Shown piece by piece: positions 9,724 through 24,700 of a stretch of DNA of 64,000 nt. Both the position numbers and the translations under genes were made by a program. The notes under the pieces are model-generated. The model made no database searches. It saw only the letters and a list, made by a program, of their open reading frames with translations, and was not told the DNA's origin. Within the stretch, counting starts at the first letter, position 1. Every line of letters begins with the position of its first letter. Source of the DNA: Chaetoderma sp. LZ-2023a (Eukaryota; Mollusca; Caudofoveata; Chaetodermatida; Chaetodermatidae); contig CM067370.1 in NCBI GenBank assembly GCA_034401795.1, positions 59,259,333 to 59,323,332 on the forward strand. Direction: 5' to 3'.

Positions 9724-12700
9724 CTGTAAAGAAAGATGTGAATAATTGATTAGCTAACTAGAGGCCTGTGTTTTCGCACAGGGCTCGACAAAAATGAGGT
9801 TGCTTACTACTAAGAATGGAAATGGCTTGTCAGAGCATCTAATTTTCTGGGGTGGATGCTGGCAAACCCTTAGACAGACTTGCAAACTGCTATCTCACCA
9901 AGACACGGAGCCAGGCTATGAGCAGTACAATTATCTAAATTCAGTCTCACCCCACAAGTACCCCACAATTTTCGAGAAACAACATATTGCTTGTGTAGAT
10001 AAAAATAGCATTTACCTGCAGCTAAGATACAAAAACTATTACATAAAGGTTGCTTCCAAATATATTATCCAACCCAAACGTCACTATATTCAGGGACAGA
10101 CCTAGCCATTTGCCAATTAGTTTTGAGAATAATTCTGTCGGCTAATAAAATGCCCAAAATAGGATAATTCACCGGCAAATTATTTTAGGTGGGTAAAGCG
10201 ATCTCTGGTTCAATTCTATCCAATATTCATTTCTTACCCGGCCTCCCGGTCATCTCTTACTTGGTTATACCTTTAAGGTCCAGCTAAGCCGGATTATAAT
10301 CCACTAGATTATTAGGTTATTGGTCTGGCTAATAGTCTAGATTTGGATAATTAAATCCCAAAATCGGCTAATTCACTGGCTAATGATTTCAAATGGGTAG
10401 GTCGGTCGCCGATATTTTTAGATGAATGGCCCCATTGACAGCAGTAACTGTCCTCAGAATTCAAGAGATGAAGAGAAAGCGATAAATCAAGACTTACTTT
10501 CGGAAAATGATATTATAAACCTGCAAGCACTGTAGGCTGTTAGGTCCGAGCTCATTTGTAAGTGTAATGGTTAACCGTATATTAACATCGTCACTTCTCC
10601 TTATCGAGTAAACTTCAGTTTCCTAAAGTAAACAAAAACAGACATGTGAACACACTAAACCAGCTTTATATATACTGGACGGTATCGGAGACTAAATGGC
10701 TTCTGTACAAGTGGTCTTGTAAGATGTAAATTTGCAGGATAAGACTGTTTGAAAAGTTACCAATGGAATGGCTTGATAAACAAGGCAGTCATTCGAGCCG
10801 TACATTTTCAAAAGTTGTCTTCTCACGTACATGGGGAAAAGTAACATGACATGGTAAAAGGGCTCATAAACAATGTGATATTCTTTACGACATAGGATAA
10901 TACTATGTTGAATATTTAGAACCTAATTTGACGCGAAGTTTGCTGTAGCCATATATATTTCCGCATATGTTGCAACAGATTCCAGTCGATTTAGTTTCAA
11001 AATATCGAAGCGCTCATTGCGGTCTTCAAATTGAGACACTGGAATTTGAAGGGTTAAATGGATAGGATAGGCGGGTTTTCACCTACGTTTTACTGATACA
11101 GGACAATGTTAATTCAAATAGCAGGCAAATTTATTATTTTAATGCAGGGAATGAAAATTACATGTTCCGGAGGTCCGGGACAAACCACTTTTGCTGCAGG
11201 ACAACCAACACCCTGATTGACTAGGGGACAACTTAAAGAATTCTTGTTTCAGGCCTCACATAAGTACTCATGCTGATGATTTATTTAATCTGTTAACATA
11301 ACTTTAAACGGTTCAGTTGGTATTTACTAGTATTAACTTGCCTAAGTAACATTAAATTTTCATGGTCAACCCGAGTCTCGTAGAGCAACCTAATTTAAAT
11401 GAAATACTTGACACCAGCTTTTGCAAGCCCTGAATTTTGTTATTTTATACAGCCTATAATTAGCATATGAATGGAAATTTCAAAGTAACATTAGCACAAA
11501 TTTCTTAGATTTATTGCAGGCCTCAATATTTCATCGGTAGCGTGTCGGTACTGTGTGATCTAAATTACAAAAATCTGTTACTCATTTTCATAATTTATAA
11601 GCATGCTTTATTCACAGAACTGAAATACAGGTTATGTAGGTTCCCCATCAACACACATCACGGAACCAGAAAGTAGATTCCGATAAATTCTGAAGTAAAA
11701 AGGGCTGAATTGGACTGGATAAAATGATACGTGCATCAAATGGATAGACAACTGATAAATACATGCTTCAGGATAAATTTACAATAGGTCTGCAGTTTCT
11801 TCCTTACCTCTTGTGGTAGTTTGTGAGGAATATACAAAATATTGCCATCAAATGCCTTGACAATCCCGATTAAATCCCGGTGGTCATACAACATGCCCTG
11901 GCGCATCTTTTTACTATCCACCTCTGGATTAAATTTCACATGATACTGATAAAGCATCCATTGTGGATTGCTTTCTACAGGAAAGAAATTTGTCATGACT
12001 CTTACTGTATTTCCTGAGCTCCCTAGAAAATAAACATACACAGAATAAGCAACAAGAGCAGATGTACATTTCAAACCCTCTTCATCGCATATTGTCTCTA
12101 GGAAAGTAACCAGTTGTGGAAGTTCTCCATCGCATTAATTACTGCGAGTATATTGACCAAAATTGGTCATCAGAAAACTGATGTTTGGGTGCCATTGATA
12201 TAAGCGATCTTGGATTTAACAAAAATGTAATAAAATTTTAGCTAAATCGACTAAGCAGTTTCCGAGATATTCATACATCCTGAATTTGATAGGACCTGAA
12301 TCAACCTTTTAATCTGGATAATGGTCAAAATCATCTTTCATGATAAAATCATTTACTATTAAGATTTGAGCCAAGTTAGATCAGTATTTTTTTTATATAG
12401 CTACACATGCACATCAGCTGTTCTCACCCAACACCACCATTTTTTAAAATACAGCTCCGGAAAAATGATACGAGAGTAATTATCAATTTATATAGTACTG
12501 GAGTATTCGAGTCAAGTTTGGATGCAATCGGTCAAGTGGTTAATGAGTAAGTAGTAAGTAGTCTTTTAGCTATTTCACAGAAATTTCCAGAAAATCCAAG
12601 ATGGTTATTAGAAAAAAATTACCAATTAAATTTTCTTCTTAGAAAATCTTAGTTTACCACCATAGGATACTTCAATCAAAGTTTCATTGAATTCTGGTAA

Positions 12701-15700
12701 ATGGTTAAAGAGGACTTAGTGTTTAAATCATTTCCGGAACATATTTGAAAAATCCAAGATGACCACCAGAAATTGACTTTTTTTTTAACCGATTTCCTGG
12801 ATTTTTTGGGGGGGGAAAGTTCTGGATGGCCCGCAGTCTACCACATATGATGTATCCATCACCGTTTCATGTAAATCATGCTATTGGCTGGAGTAGCATA
12901 TTAGAGGATTTCTGGAAAATCCAGTGACCACCAGAACTTTAACCAATCAAATTTCTGCACACAAGTTCTAAGCCTATGAACATAGGGTCATTGCAGTCCG
13001 GATTGGTTGAAATCAGGACAACAGTTCATGAACATGTAACTCATTTCCCAAAACATTTGGCTACAATTTAATTGATTTTCCAAAAATTGTGGCTACAATG
13101 TAACTGGTTACAAAATTTTACATTACAAGTTTGAAAGTGTACCAATATGGTCATTACAGACAAGTTTGTTTAAAATTAGGCTAGCTCTTAATTAGGAACA
13201 GTTCAGGGCATTTTCAGAAAATTCAAGATGGCTGCCTGAAAGATTGACCAATCATATTTTTCTCTAAGTGTTGAGGCATACCACCATAGGATCCTTCCAC
13301 CAAAGTTTCATTGTAATTGTAATATTGATTAAGTAGTGTATTAGGAATTGCTGAAAATCCTAGGTGCCCGCCAAAAAGAATTGACCAATCAAATGTCTGT
13401 ATACTCAAATTTCTGTATACAAGTTTCGAAGTCTACTGCCATCGGGTCTTTCCAGTCAAGATTCCTTGTAATCAGCCAAGTGGTTACTGAAGAATAGTCT
13501 TTTAAAGCAAAAGTTGGACGGATGCCTGATGGATGGTTGCCATGACATACTCTCACTTGTCCTTTTAGACCAGCTGAGCTAATAATAAGTCGACTTTGTT
13601 GCTAACTTTTAGTCAAATAGGTCTAAATGTTTAGCAACACTGCTAAAGGTATAATACTTACTGAAGATAATACATTGATCGCATAGTATGTCATAAAAAC
13701 TGCAACAAGGTTTTTATTTATAAATCGTTAAATAAATCTTATATGGCAGTACGATTGTTTTTGTTAAATCCAAGATCGCTTATATCAATGGCACCCAAAC
13801 ATCAGTTTTCTGATGACCAATTTTGGTCAATATACTCGCAGTAATTAATGCGATGGAGAACTTGATTAGCGACGTTCAGTCTCTAGTCCCTAAGTGTACA
13901 ATACATGTATGCCAGCTGTGCCCATGTGATGTTCGCGGTCGACAGGACTTCATTCAACATTTTAACAAGCATATTGAGGTTCGACAGCATTTCCTAAACT
14001 TTTCAATGATTCAGTCTAGTGGCTACTTATATTCCTTATATAAACCTGGTTCGATAGACAGCTCCTTATACTATGTGGACAAACTCCACTTAAATAAATA
14101 TGGGACATCTGTTCTAGTAAAGTGCATTAATGACTATGTAGCGATCATCAGAAATCCAACATGCAAATTTTGTGGTGAACCAAACCACAAACATTCAGTG
14201 TCGCCGTGCTCAGCCTGTACACTGCTGGAGATGCACCAAATCTGGCCATAAGTCAAACCGGTGTACAGTACATTAGCAATGTGGTCAAGAAGCTGTGCCA
14301 ACCAACAATTCTGAATATTATGCCAACCACATTGCGTGTGCTACAGATGTATTCACGCCTATCAACCCTAATAGAACTATAACTGTGAACAATTACCATG
14401 CTAGCAGCATAAATAACCGCGACGGAAATGTAAAGATTAACACAGATTTAAATGTTGCCACTCTGACTGTACCACGAATGTAAACACTGATACTCTATTA
14501 TGTATGAAACAACACAATGTAGATCTTCCAGATGTAAGACCCTTTAATAATATTTTCAATATTAATTCAGTATCTATCATATGTAATGATGAGTCTACTT
14601 TGTGTATTGTACATCCTAATGGTTCTAATATAATACTCAGTAATCGATATCAATCACTCAAAACCAATGTATGTGAATGCAATATTAATGATGATGGTGA
14701 TGGTCGTGATGGAGAGGATGGTGGTGGTGGTCATGATGGTGAGGATGGTGATGATGATGATAACATTTATAATAACAATGATAATGATGGGGATGGGAGT
14801 AGTTGTAATGGTGGTGGTGGTGATGGTCGTGATGGAGAGGATGGTGGTGGTGGTCGTGATGGTGAGGATGGTGATGATGATGATAACATTTATAATAACA
14901 ATGATAATGATGGTGATGGGGATGGGAGTAGTGGTAATGGTGGTGGTGGTGATGGGAATGGTGGTGCTGGTAATGATGATGATAATAATGCTAATTCATA
15001 TTTGAATTCTATAAACATCCTTGATTATATGCATGTAGGCTATAACTTTGTAAACCATATTAATGTCTTCTCCTACTGCATAACAAGTGGAGAAATTGGT
15101 CAACTAGACAATAATTCTAATAATGCACTGGAATCAATACTACTGACGAGATGCAATGACAAATTTATAGACAGTTATGTCCCTTGACTTTCCACCTTTC
15201 AGTATTAATAGTAATGGTCTTCGTATTGGCCACCTAAATGTTCAACACTTAGTTCCCAAAATTTCACAATTAAAAATTATAATGGAGAAAAGTAGGAAAG
15301 AATTAGAAATATATTGTGTTACAGAGGCGTGCTTAAGTAATACAGTTCCGGACACAGTAATTGAAATACAGGGCTATAATACAGAGCAGAGACAGAATTA
15401 AGAGTGACGGTGGGGGTATTGTAGTGTATATAGCTGACAACCTGTCATATATTAGACGAGCTTGAAACACGCAACATAGAAGTTGTCTGGTTAGAAATTA
15501 GACCATACAAAATGAAACCGTTCCTAATTGGCTGTGTCTACAGACCACCAGACAGTCCAGCTAGTTGGATAGATGAATTTGAATCACTGCTAGAAGCTGC
15601 TTATTCAGAAAACTGATATTACACTCATAGGTGATTTTAATTTTGATTTTTTGAAGCAAGCAAACACTAAATGGCAATCAGTGATAGAAATTTATCCTCT

Positions 15701-18700
15701 TGAGCAACTTGTAAATATATCTACTAGGGTTACTGGCAAAACAGCAACACTGATAGATCATGTTTATGTAACAAACAAGGACAAATATCATTCACCACAT
15801 GTAGGGACACTAGCATTTAATGACCACTATCCAGTCTTCACAGTACACAACAGTAGTTTCCAAGAATAAAAATGTACACCAAACTATTAAGTATCGCAGC
15901 ATTAAGCACTTTGATGAGAATAAGTTTGTCCAACATCTTCGAGCATATGACTGGAGTTTTGTGGATGAATTAAATAACCCTGATCAGGCTCTTGAAAAAT
16001 GGCAGAAAATATTCACAAATATACTAAACAAGCATGAACCCATCATTGAACAGATTTAAAAGATTTTGTCAACCAGGATGGATAAATAAAGATATTTTGA
16101 ATACGATGAAAGAAAGAGATTGCCTGAAAGTATCAGGAAATATTACAAAGTACAAAGACTTAAGGAATAAAGTTATGGCACAAATAGAAAAACCTAAAAA
16201 GGACTATTTTAGTGCAAAGCTAGATGAAGGTAAACACAATCCTGCTAATACATGGAAAATCTTGAAGAGTATAAACCCTAAGGCAAATAAATTCCTACCT
16301 TTCTACGCGATAATGACGGAAACGAAATTAGGTACCCGCAGATGCAATCGGAACTATTCAACACATATTTTTGTACAGTAGCATCTAATTTAGCTGAATC
16401 CATACCACAAGCAGATACAGAACTTAGTGAACTAAGAAAACGTAAATAGTAAAGTGCCAGAATGCATCAAATTTCAAATACCATGTATTTTAGTAGATTA
16501 TGTACATGATGAACTAAAAAATCTAGACAAATAAATCCGCTGGATATGATGATTTTAATGCTTATTTTCTTAAAATCGCAGCAAATGTCATAGCCCCACC
16601 TATCACAAGCATCATTAACAAGAGTATAGATTCTGGATTCTTTCCAGCAGTGTGGAAACATGCTAAAGTTATACCCCTACACAAATCCGACTCCAAAGAC
16701 AATGTATGCAATTATAGGCCAATATTGATCCTACCAGCTATATCTAAAATTATTGAACGCCATGCACATGCTCATGTTTATAAATTTCTCTGTCAATATG
16801 GGTTACTGATTGAGTAACAGTCAGGCTTTAGACAAAAACACTCATGCGAAACCGCTTTATTAAAACTTGTTGAAAAGTGGCGATTTTCAATAGACAATGG
16901 TGATCTCATAGGAGCTATCATGATAGATTTAAGAAAAGCCTTTGATTTTTTAAATCATAATATTCTCTTGCAAAAAATATATAAATTTGAAACAGGATCG
17001 CTAAAATGGTTTTCGTCATATTTAACCGATAGGCAGCAAAATGTCTCAATTGCTGGAAAGATCTCTAAACATGTATCAACCCACATCGGAGTCCCGCAAG
17101 GATCTGTATTAGGTCCACTAATATAGATATGTACGCTGATGATACTACTTTGCATGTTAACAGCCCAAGCACCTCTGAAATACAACAGTTAACAAAAGAT
17201 ATGAAATCTGTACAGAAATGGTGTTTAAATAACAAAATGTTGCTTAATGAGGATAAAACTAAACTGATGATGCTTGGTACTAATCACAAATTGAAGAGCA
17301 TAACAACACATATAGTAATACCTACTGAAAATGGAAACTTAAATACTGTAAAATCGGATAAACTCCTTGGCCTACACATTGATAGTACACTCTCATGGCA
17401 AGAAGACATAAGTAAAATCTGTAAAAAAAAGTCTTCCTTAATATCCATGTTGAAAAAGAACAAGAATTATATGAATGTTGAACAAAGGAATCTATTCTAT
17501 AAAGTTTACATCCTTTCACATATAGATTACTGCTCTCTCATCTACTATCAATCAACTGATACATTAGTATACAAGCTGGAAAAGCTCCAAAAGAGAGCAG
17601 CTCGTATAATACTAGGTGCCCCTTTTAAAGTACCAACTGAACAACTGTATAAACAATTGAATTGGACTACATTGGCTAAGAGAATAAACCTCAAAACAAA
17701 TAGCATGACTTATAAAGCCTTAAATGACCTTACTCCAAGTTACATTAAGAACTTGTTCAACTATGTAGAAGATACACATTCCCTTAATTTACGTTCAAAA
17801 ACATTTGGTCATCTACATCTTCCAAAATTTAAATCTTGCTATGGAAAAAAGAGTTACACATATAAAGCAGTTCAACTCTGGAACGCGTTACCTCAAAGCA
17901 TTACACAATCTCCGACTATCATCATTCTATCATAATATGCAGAAGTATAGGAATTCACATTAACCCTTTAAAGACAAATTTTGTCAAAAAAATCGTTACT
18001 GTCTATTTGCAGGTCGGGTGAAGACTGTTTCTGAAAATTGACTCCTGGAAAAAATTTATGAATCAAAATACCAAATGGAAGTTCCCGATCCGAGCACAAT
18101 TGCATCCTTTGACCAAAATTTCTGATCCGAGCACAATTGCATCCATTGACCAAAATTTAGTTAAGATTCGGCCATTGGTTAAGGAGGAGTAGTGTTTTAA
18201 AGCAAAAGTTGACGGACGACGGCCAGTCAGGCCAAGTGAGCTAACTAGAAACTGGAAATATTTAATAGAAAATGACTGTACCCTTTTTATCAGTGATATG
18301 AGCTGGCCGAGTGTGTGGCTCAGTATATCTGAAGTCTGACCTCCTTTTCCCAACATCTTGGGCCTCTGTACTGCCCACAGAGAGCTGTGCCATTTCATCT
18401 ACGGGTGCTCTGGGAACTTCACCACTTGCCATTCCTGGACGTGGCTCTCTTGCTCCACCGCGGTAACTGGCACGACCACTGGCCGGGCCGGCTGGCTCAT
18501 CTTGCTAAATATGGGAAAATAAGGGTAAATTTTTTTGCCATGGTTGAATGTTATCGAGCTTTAATTTAAACATCACGCTATTATGTGAAAAGATAAATCT
18601 CTGAAAAAATATATGCTCTAAAACGACCCCACAGATCTCCTTATGGGTTGATCTGTAATCTTATTAACCACATAAACACACTTACTGTTCAATCACCACT

Positions 18701-21700
18701 TGCTAAATCAATCTACCTAGATTTAGCACCAGAAAATGATTTTTAATCTTGCTTTTAAGTCTCCTAATGCAAGGCTTCTAGAATGAATTAACTCCCTTAT
18801 TGTCAATCAATTATACTGGTTCCAGTCTAGACAGCTCTTAGTGATCCTGGTCACTGCGTATGTGCAAGCGCTACAACTTGCAAACTGCAAGGATATTTAG
18901 GGGTGCGCTCGTTGCTCGCGATTTCCGATTTTATCGATTTTTCAACCTACGATAATTTATGATATCGATAATTTATTTGGTGATCGTGAAAAATTCAAAG
19001 ATACCATATTTTGTTGACTAGCAAATTCCAAATGCACCAACAGTATTTATTTCATCTTCGCTGGTTTAACTGATATCAAATGAATTTACTGGTGCTTAAT
19101 TCCACCTAAAGTGTTATTTATCTAAAGCACATCAATTTTAGCCAGCCTTATACATAAAAAAGATCGCTAGCATCCATTGTTACAAGATATTTATTTTTGC
19201 ACAATGTTCTAGATGCCCTTTTCTAGGTATGCTTCTCTTACATTTTGATTGGCTAGTACAATGCGATTGATCACAAAGTACAGTAAACTCTTATCGGGAA
19301 TGAAAATTATCGAAAAAAGAACAGACTGGCACAAATGCGCATGATCGTGCACATGTTCACAGTTTTCTTCTAGAAAAGGGTATAATTCTTCTTCCTACAT
19401 TTTCATTGGCTAGTACGTGTAGTCAATGCGAACCTAGTTTTCTTTTCATAGCGGAAATTTAGATCATAGCATAGCCCATAGGGTGAGTTTAAGCTGTCAC
19501 TCTCGTAGCTACACAGGTATGTACTCGATTCTACCCTCCTATTTAAATGCGTCGGCGAAAGTACCTACCGGGTCCAAATATTTACATTTTCGCACTACTC
19601 AAGTAACGCAAGAGTGACGACCTAAACTCATCCCTAGTGGATGATCATGTGATTTATCTTTTTGCGACATTTTATGCCAAATCTAGGTCTAATTTTTATG
19701 CAATAAATGATGTTTATTAAAGCATACACCATATTTAGGCAGTCCCATTTAATAATTTTACTCCCACGATGATAGTTATGAAGTACACAATAAGTATAAT
19801 CATAAGGCAGCAAGAATCTATAACGGGAAATTGTGTTAAATATTCATGGCATTGTCTATTTTTTTAAACAATTTTAGAGAATAGATTTCAACTTTTTCTC
19901 GAAATATAGGCAGGTCTGACAATATTGTGATATCATTTTCATTTGCAAAATGATATCGCGAGCAGCTTGACTGTTTTGAGCACAGCTCTAAGGATATTAC
20001 ACAATTTCAAATTTTTTATTCACAACCATGAAAAAGAATTCTCAAACAATTCCCACTTGGGGTGGCTGAGGCCGGGTCGTAGTGATTGAATGTTAAGTGC
20101 TTATGTGGTTAATAAAAGTACAGACCACCCCCAGTGGGGTCTGTGGAGACCACCCACTAGGGGGTCTGTGGTCGTTGTTATTACATCACAACCAACTGTA
20201 CAGTTCAATCATTACTTGCTAAACCTGTAGATTTGGTCAGTGCCTCACTTTAAAACCAACTGATGGGTGGAGATTTGAGAACCCATAAAAGAAAGTTAAA
20301 ATTAACAGAGTAACCATGGATACTAAAAAAAAGTTTAAAAGTTCAAAATCACACTGTGATTAACATCTACATAATCAATTAAACAAGATTTTAAAAAATC
20401 TCACCGATGTCATACAGACACTGATTCTCAATGAAAATGGTGAGATATGCTTGGTAAATGAGGCTCTACGTGCTTAGTTAAAATAAGAAACCCAAACATA
20501 GGAAGGATCCATTCTTTTAAAATTGTATCAATATAAATTGCACTAGGCACCAGTTTGTTGGACGGAGAGACGTTAAGACATTGATGATAATAGTTTGAGC
20601 TGAATGAAAACGTGAATGAAATTTGATAAAAAATTCACTTTTCTAAAAAAGAACTAGTTCATCACCAACCGCTTTAAATCTATCACACTCTGCAGAAGGC
20701 GCAAGGGTCCCACACTGACTCCTAGACGAAGTTCCTGCGACTAAAAAGACTGAGTTATGAGTCAAAAGATTCAGACAAAGCGAGTCAAGAGGTTCAAAAT
20801 GATTGCTCGTCAAGACTTGAAGAACAATTGCTAGATTCCAGCATGGCAATGTTTTGGCATCTTGATTCCAGTAAGGCAATGTTTGGCAACCGTCTGGCGA
20901 AAAATACCCAAACCATCATTTTTTCATAAATTTGCAGAAAATGTCTGCCAAAAAACGCTACATTTTGATTGATTCACGGCGGACATGTTTTTTATGTATC
21001 ATCTTTCCATGTACAAACTTTAATGGCACTTGGGCCCTAATCATATCTCCCAAATTTCAGCCTAATCCGTTCAGCAGTTCTGGAGTATTTGCCCAATCAA
21101 GTTCCCGTAAACAAACTTGGTTCACCTGTTCCTCCATATGTTTCATCAGTTTTGAATCAAACCCAACCCCCGCGAGTTTGGTTGAAATCGGACAAGCCGT
21201 TAATGAGGAGTATAGCCTTTTAAGTGATCGAAATGGTTAGAATGCAGACAAGATGGCGGATACATGTCATTTTGCAATTATTCCCTGGAGGGGGTTAAAT
21301 GAGTTGATGCTATTGAGAAATGTCTAGGGCTACAGTAAAATGTTCGTCTGCTTTAACAACTATGAAATAATAAAATCTGTCCTTTTCAAATTCAAACACT
21401 ATAATGAGTTTACTTCGGTTTGGTTGACTTCCGTCTAGTTTCTGAATAATTCTGACTTCTGAGTATCTCTAGTCTATAATTTACAGTGCACACATTGACC
21501 CTTTCAACAACAAATCTCTGAAAAAGTAAACTCCGCAATGAATCATCTATCAAATATTTTGAAAGTAATGACTGGAAAGCATTGCTGCCTTCAGCAGATA
21601 TTACATCCAGTCAGATTAACTTCAAAATATTCAATAGAAATACCATATGCTATAGTATCATACATTGTAAAGAATCTCTTTCCAGTGATTTGTCATTGAA

Positions 21701-24700
21701 AGGGTTAAAAAATACTAATTCTCCAAAGTTAATGCAGCATTGCCGTTTCTGAGTAATCATGTCTTTGCTTGATAAAGTATTGTTAACAACTTAACATGTT
21801 AAAAAATATTACTCAAGGCATTTTCTTTGTCGTTTTTATTAGCATATTATTTAAGGGCAACCTTGACTTGTGGCGGGCAACCTGAAAATGGGTGAAATGG
21901 CATTACGGGTTGCCCTGGGGGGGCAACTAGATTTTTTCATTTATTTCTACCCCTGGTAATAGTAATAGATGTCATGTAATAGAACCCATCCCTGCTATTG
22001 ACTTCACCTGTCTCTGTTACAGTACATGGTTATGTACTAGTGAAGATGTTTTGTTCCTTTTATATTCTGTATTATCTTTTGCTCAAGATTTTGTCCCTTT
22101 GGATTTGCTCATAAATTCTTCATTTTCATCTTGCAATATCATTTTCATCTCTGTATTCATGTCTTTGAAGCTTTTCATCCTAATGCTTTCTGGCAGACTC
22201 ATTCACTCAGATATCTTATTTTGTATTTGTTTTCTTAGTGTCTTGTTGGTGTGTCGGTGACGTCAGCTGCTTGTCCAAAATGGCGCCTCTATCTACTGGT
22301 TACTTTAGCAATTTAAATTGAGGATATCTTTTTTATTTGTTGGCATAAAATTGTGCTTTTGGTCTCAAATTAATGCGGAAAATTAGTACTTTACATCAGA
22401 TGCATAAAATCCCCCAGTGGAATATCCCTTTAACCTGAAACCACACAGCTTACATCATGTAAAATTCACTGCTTGCAAATCAAATCATATTTGCCGAGTG
22501 TCATCCTCTTGCTTTCCCACGGCTAATAGATGACTGTATTTTATGCCCCTATTAGCAAATGGTTACTCACTAGATGATAATATTAAACTGCAAGTCAAGA
22601 ACAAATTAGTTTAGGACAGTCACCAGATTTCGCACAATGGCGATCTTACGGACGGTTTTTCGTTCGTTGTTTTTTTTCGTAATGGTTTTTAAACCGTCGC
22701 CATAAACACTGTGAGCCGGTGTGAAACCCAGTCCTATATCTTTCTATCTTCGTTCTTGCATCTAGCTCTAAATACTCTTTATATCTATGTTTTTCGCACT
22801 TCTACCACACATAGTCTTTTCTGTAACTCTATTAAATAAGATTTGATTGGTAACATTAGCAGTTGCACAAGTTCATAAAGTCCTGTCAAATTTTATTTTG
22901 GTTATAATGGCCGACGACACGGATTAATTGATTGTCAATGTATGTAAATCGTGCACACACCCACACTGTCAAGCATTAGGAACCTATATATTAGTTCAGT
23001 GTGATGACTTGGATGTAATTGGACAAATGAAACAAAGTAATTTCATCTCGTATACATGCACATATGGTGCGGAGTCCTGCCTCAGTACCATGTATAAAAC
23101 AATGGTAACCAATGTGTCCTCTCCAGACCACCAGCTGCATGTGGGTCATTCCATGTCAAATCACCCAAAATAAATTTAAAATGAAATGGCACCACTTCCA
23201 ATTTTTATGAAATTTGGTCCATAAATAAGTTCTAGCACAAATACTATATATGCTAAATTTTAGTTCTGTCTGACAAAAGGTTTCAGAGTTATGGCCCTTT
23301 GAAATCTCAAAAAATTCGCGGAATTGGCCAAAAACGAGCTGAAATGCTTGGATTTAAAATGCTATAACTTTTGAACTACTGCACCAATATGGATGAAATT
23401 GGTGTCATTTGAAAGGAAATGCCATAAGGATTCTGAATATGCAATCAGATTTAGAATATGAGTATGTTCACTTCTCATGACCTCTTGACCTTTGATTTGA
23501 CCTTGAATTTGACCTTGTGGGCAACTTGCGAATGAAAAGTTTGGTATGCCAAATTTTACAGACATATGTTCTTTACATTATATTAAAGTTTCCCAGGTAT
23601 AATGTTTTTAGTTTTTTCACATTTTTACACAGAAGTCCATATATACGTTCAAAATTGTATAAAATTTGTGATTACTTACTCAGTACATGTTCTTTGTGCT
23701 ACTGTCAAGCTAATACCTAGGCATGATGTTTAGAAAATGCCTTCTCTATTTTTAATAGCTATGTCTGTGAGATAGTATATCCTCTAGATGAAGTGGATGT
23801 CAAAGACGGAGCTTGAATGCTTTGGAGAATGTCATGTTTCAATCCAGCATGTGTCACGATTGGTTGGCCAACTGAACTGCTTAGCTGGACCATTTGGATG
23901 CATGAAGTTTACTTTGAAGTCTCCAAACTCCTCTGAAATTTCCTCGACTATACCAATCCACCACTTACACTCATAAACACACGCAACATATGTTTGTGGC
24001 TGAATGGAAGCTTTCATGTCTTCTTCATTTTCTGGATCACTACCGGTATCTTCACAATCGCTATCATTGTCAAATTCAGTATCACTATGGACAGGAAACT
24101 TGATATGTTTAGTTGGTACAGCTTGGGAACTCAGTTTGTAAACATCCATACTGTTAACAGATTTTGGAATGAAGCGATGAAGCTGTTGTGTGCCTTTAAT
24201 CGTCTTCGCCATCTTAAATCTGTGATCCAGTGAAGCCGAAATTAAATCAACTTGGCTTGAATCCACGAAGATAAAATGAATACCACAGACTTTTTCTATG
24301 CAAAAGTCATACATTTGTCTTGCTGTTAAAATTTGGTTATTTACAGCTCTCTGTAAACTGGCTTTGGCGACTAGGCGTTTGACTGTTCCTCCAATACCGT
24401 CGCAGGCACTTTTACCGTGTGATGTCGCGAAAAAATTCCATTCAGCCGCAACTTCAAAATCATGCTCATGATAACACAGATTCAGAAAATTGTATTTATT
24501 TTTATATTGGGCTGCACATCCATCTGTGAAATAGTTAATTTTTTTCATTTCAGGAAACTGTTGTTTAAGATATGGTATGACATATGTATTGAACGCATAG
24601 ACTGATGATGCTGAATGTTCTTTGGTATCACTTACTACACACATACTACGATGTTCAAGTTGACCATTTTCCAGACGGCGGTATGCTACATAAGGATGAA

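Larger units (their letters stand above)
13758..17937 (+). mobile_element. Decayed non-LTR retrotransposon (CR1/L2-like or Jockey-like)
   Basis: In order: an ORF1 remnant with SGNH-hydrolase and zinc-knuckle traits, a Gly/Asp/Asn-rich frame, an endonuclease/exonuclease/phosphatase domain and a reverse transcriptase. There is no RNase H. Many frameshifts, several stops and a deletion next to the catalytic loop show it is dead. An esterase-like ORF1 points to the CR1/L2 group. The 3' end (near 17.94 kb) shows no poly-A and no target duplication that I could see. It lies antisense in piwi intron 3. Confidence 0.75.

Noticed and set aside
14667-15005. Met/Val-only frame across the triplet repeat
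   Set aside because: Shadow frame of the Gly/Asp-rich tract; composition not protein-like.
22040-22260. Lys/Glu-rich minus-strand stretch ([20 protein letters not shown])
   Set aside because: Stops on both sides, no splice sites or family recognised; too weak to call a gene.
22928-23173. 81-codon plus-strand frame with several Cys ([13 protein letters not shown])
   Set aside because: It runs into the left tip of the GGGTCATTCCA transposon and shows no splice sites; the Cys pattern is too short to call a zinc finger.
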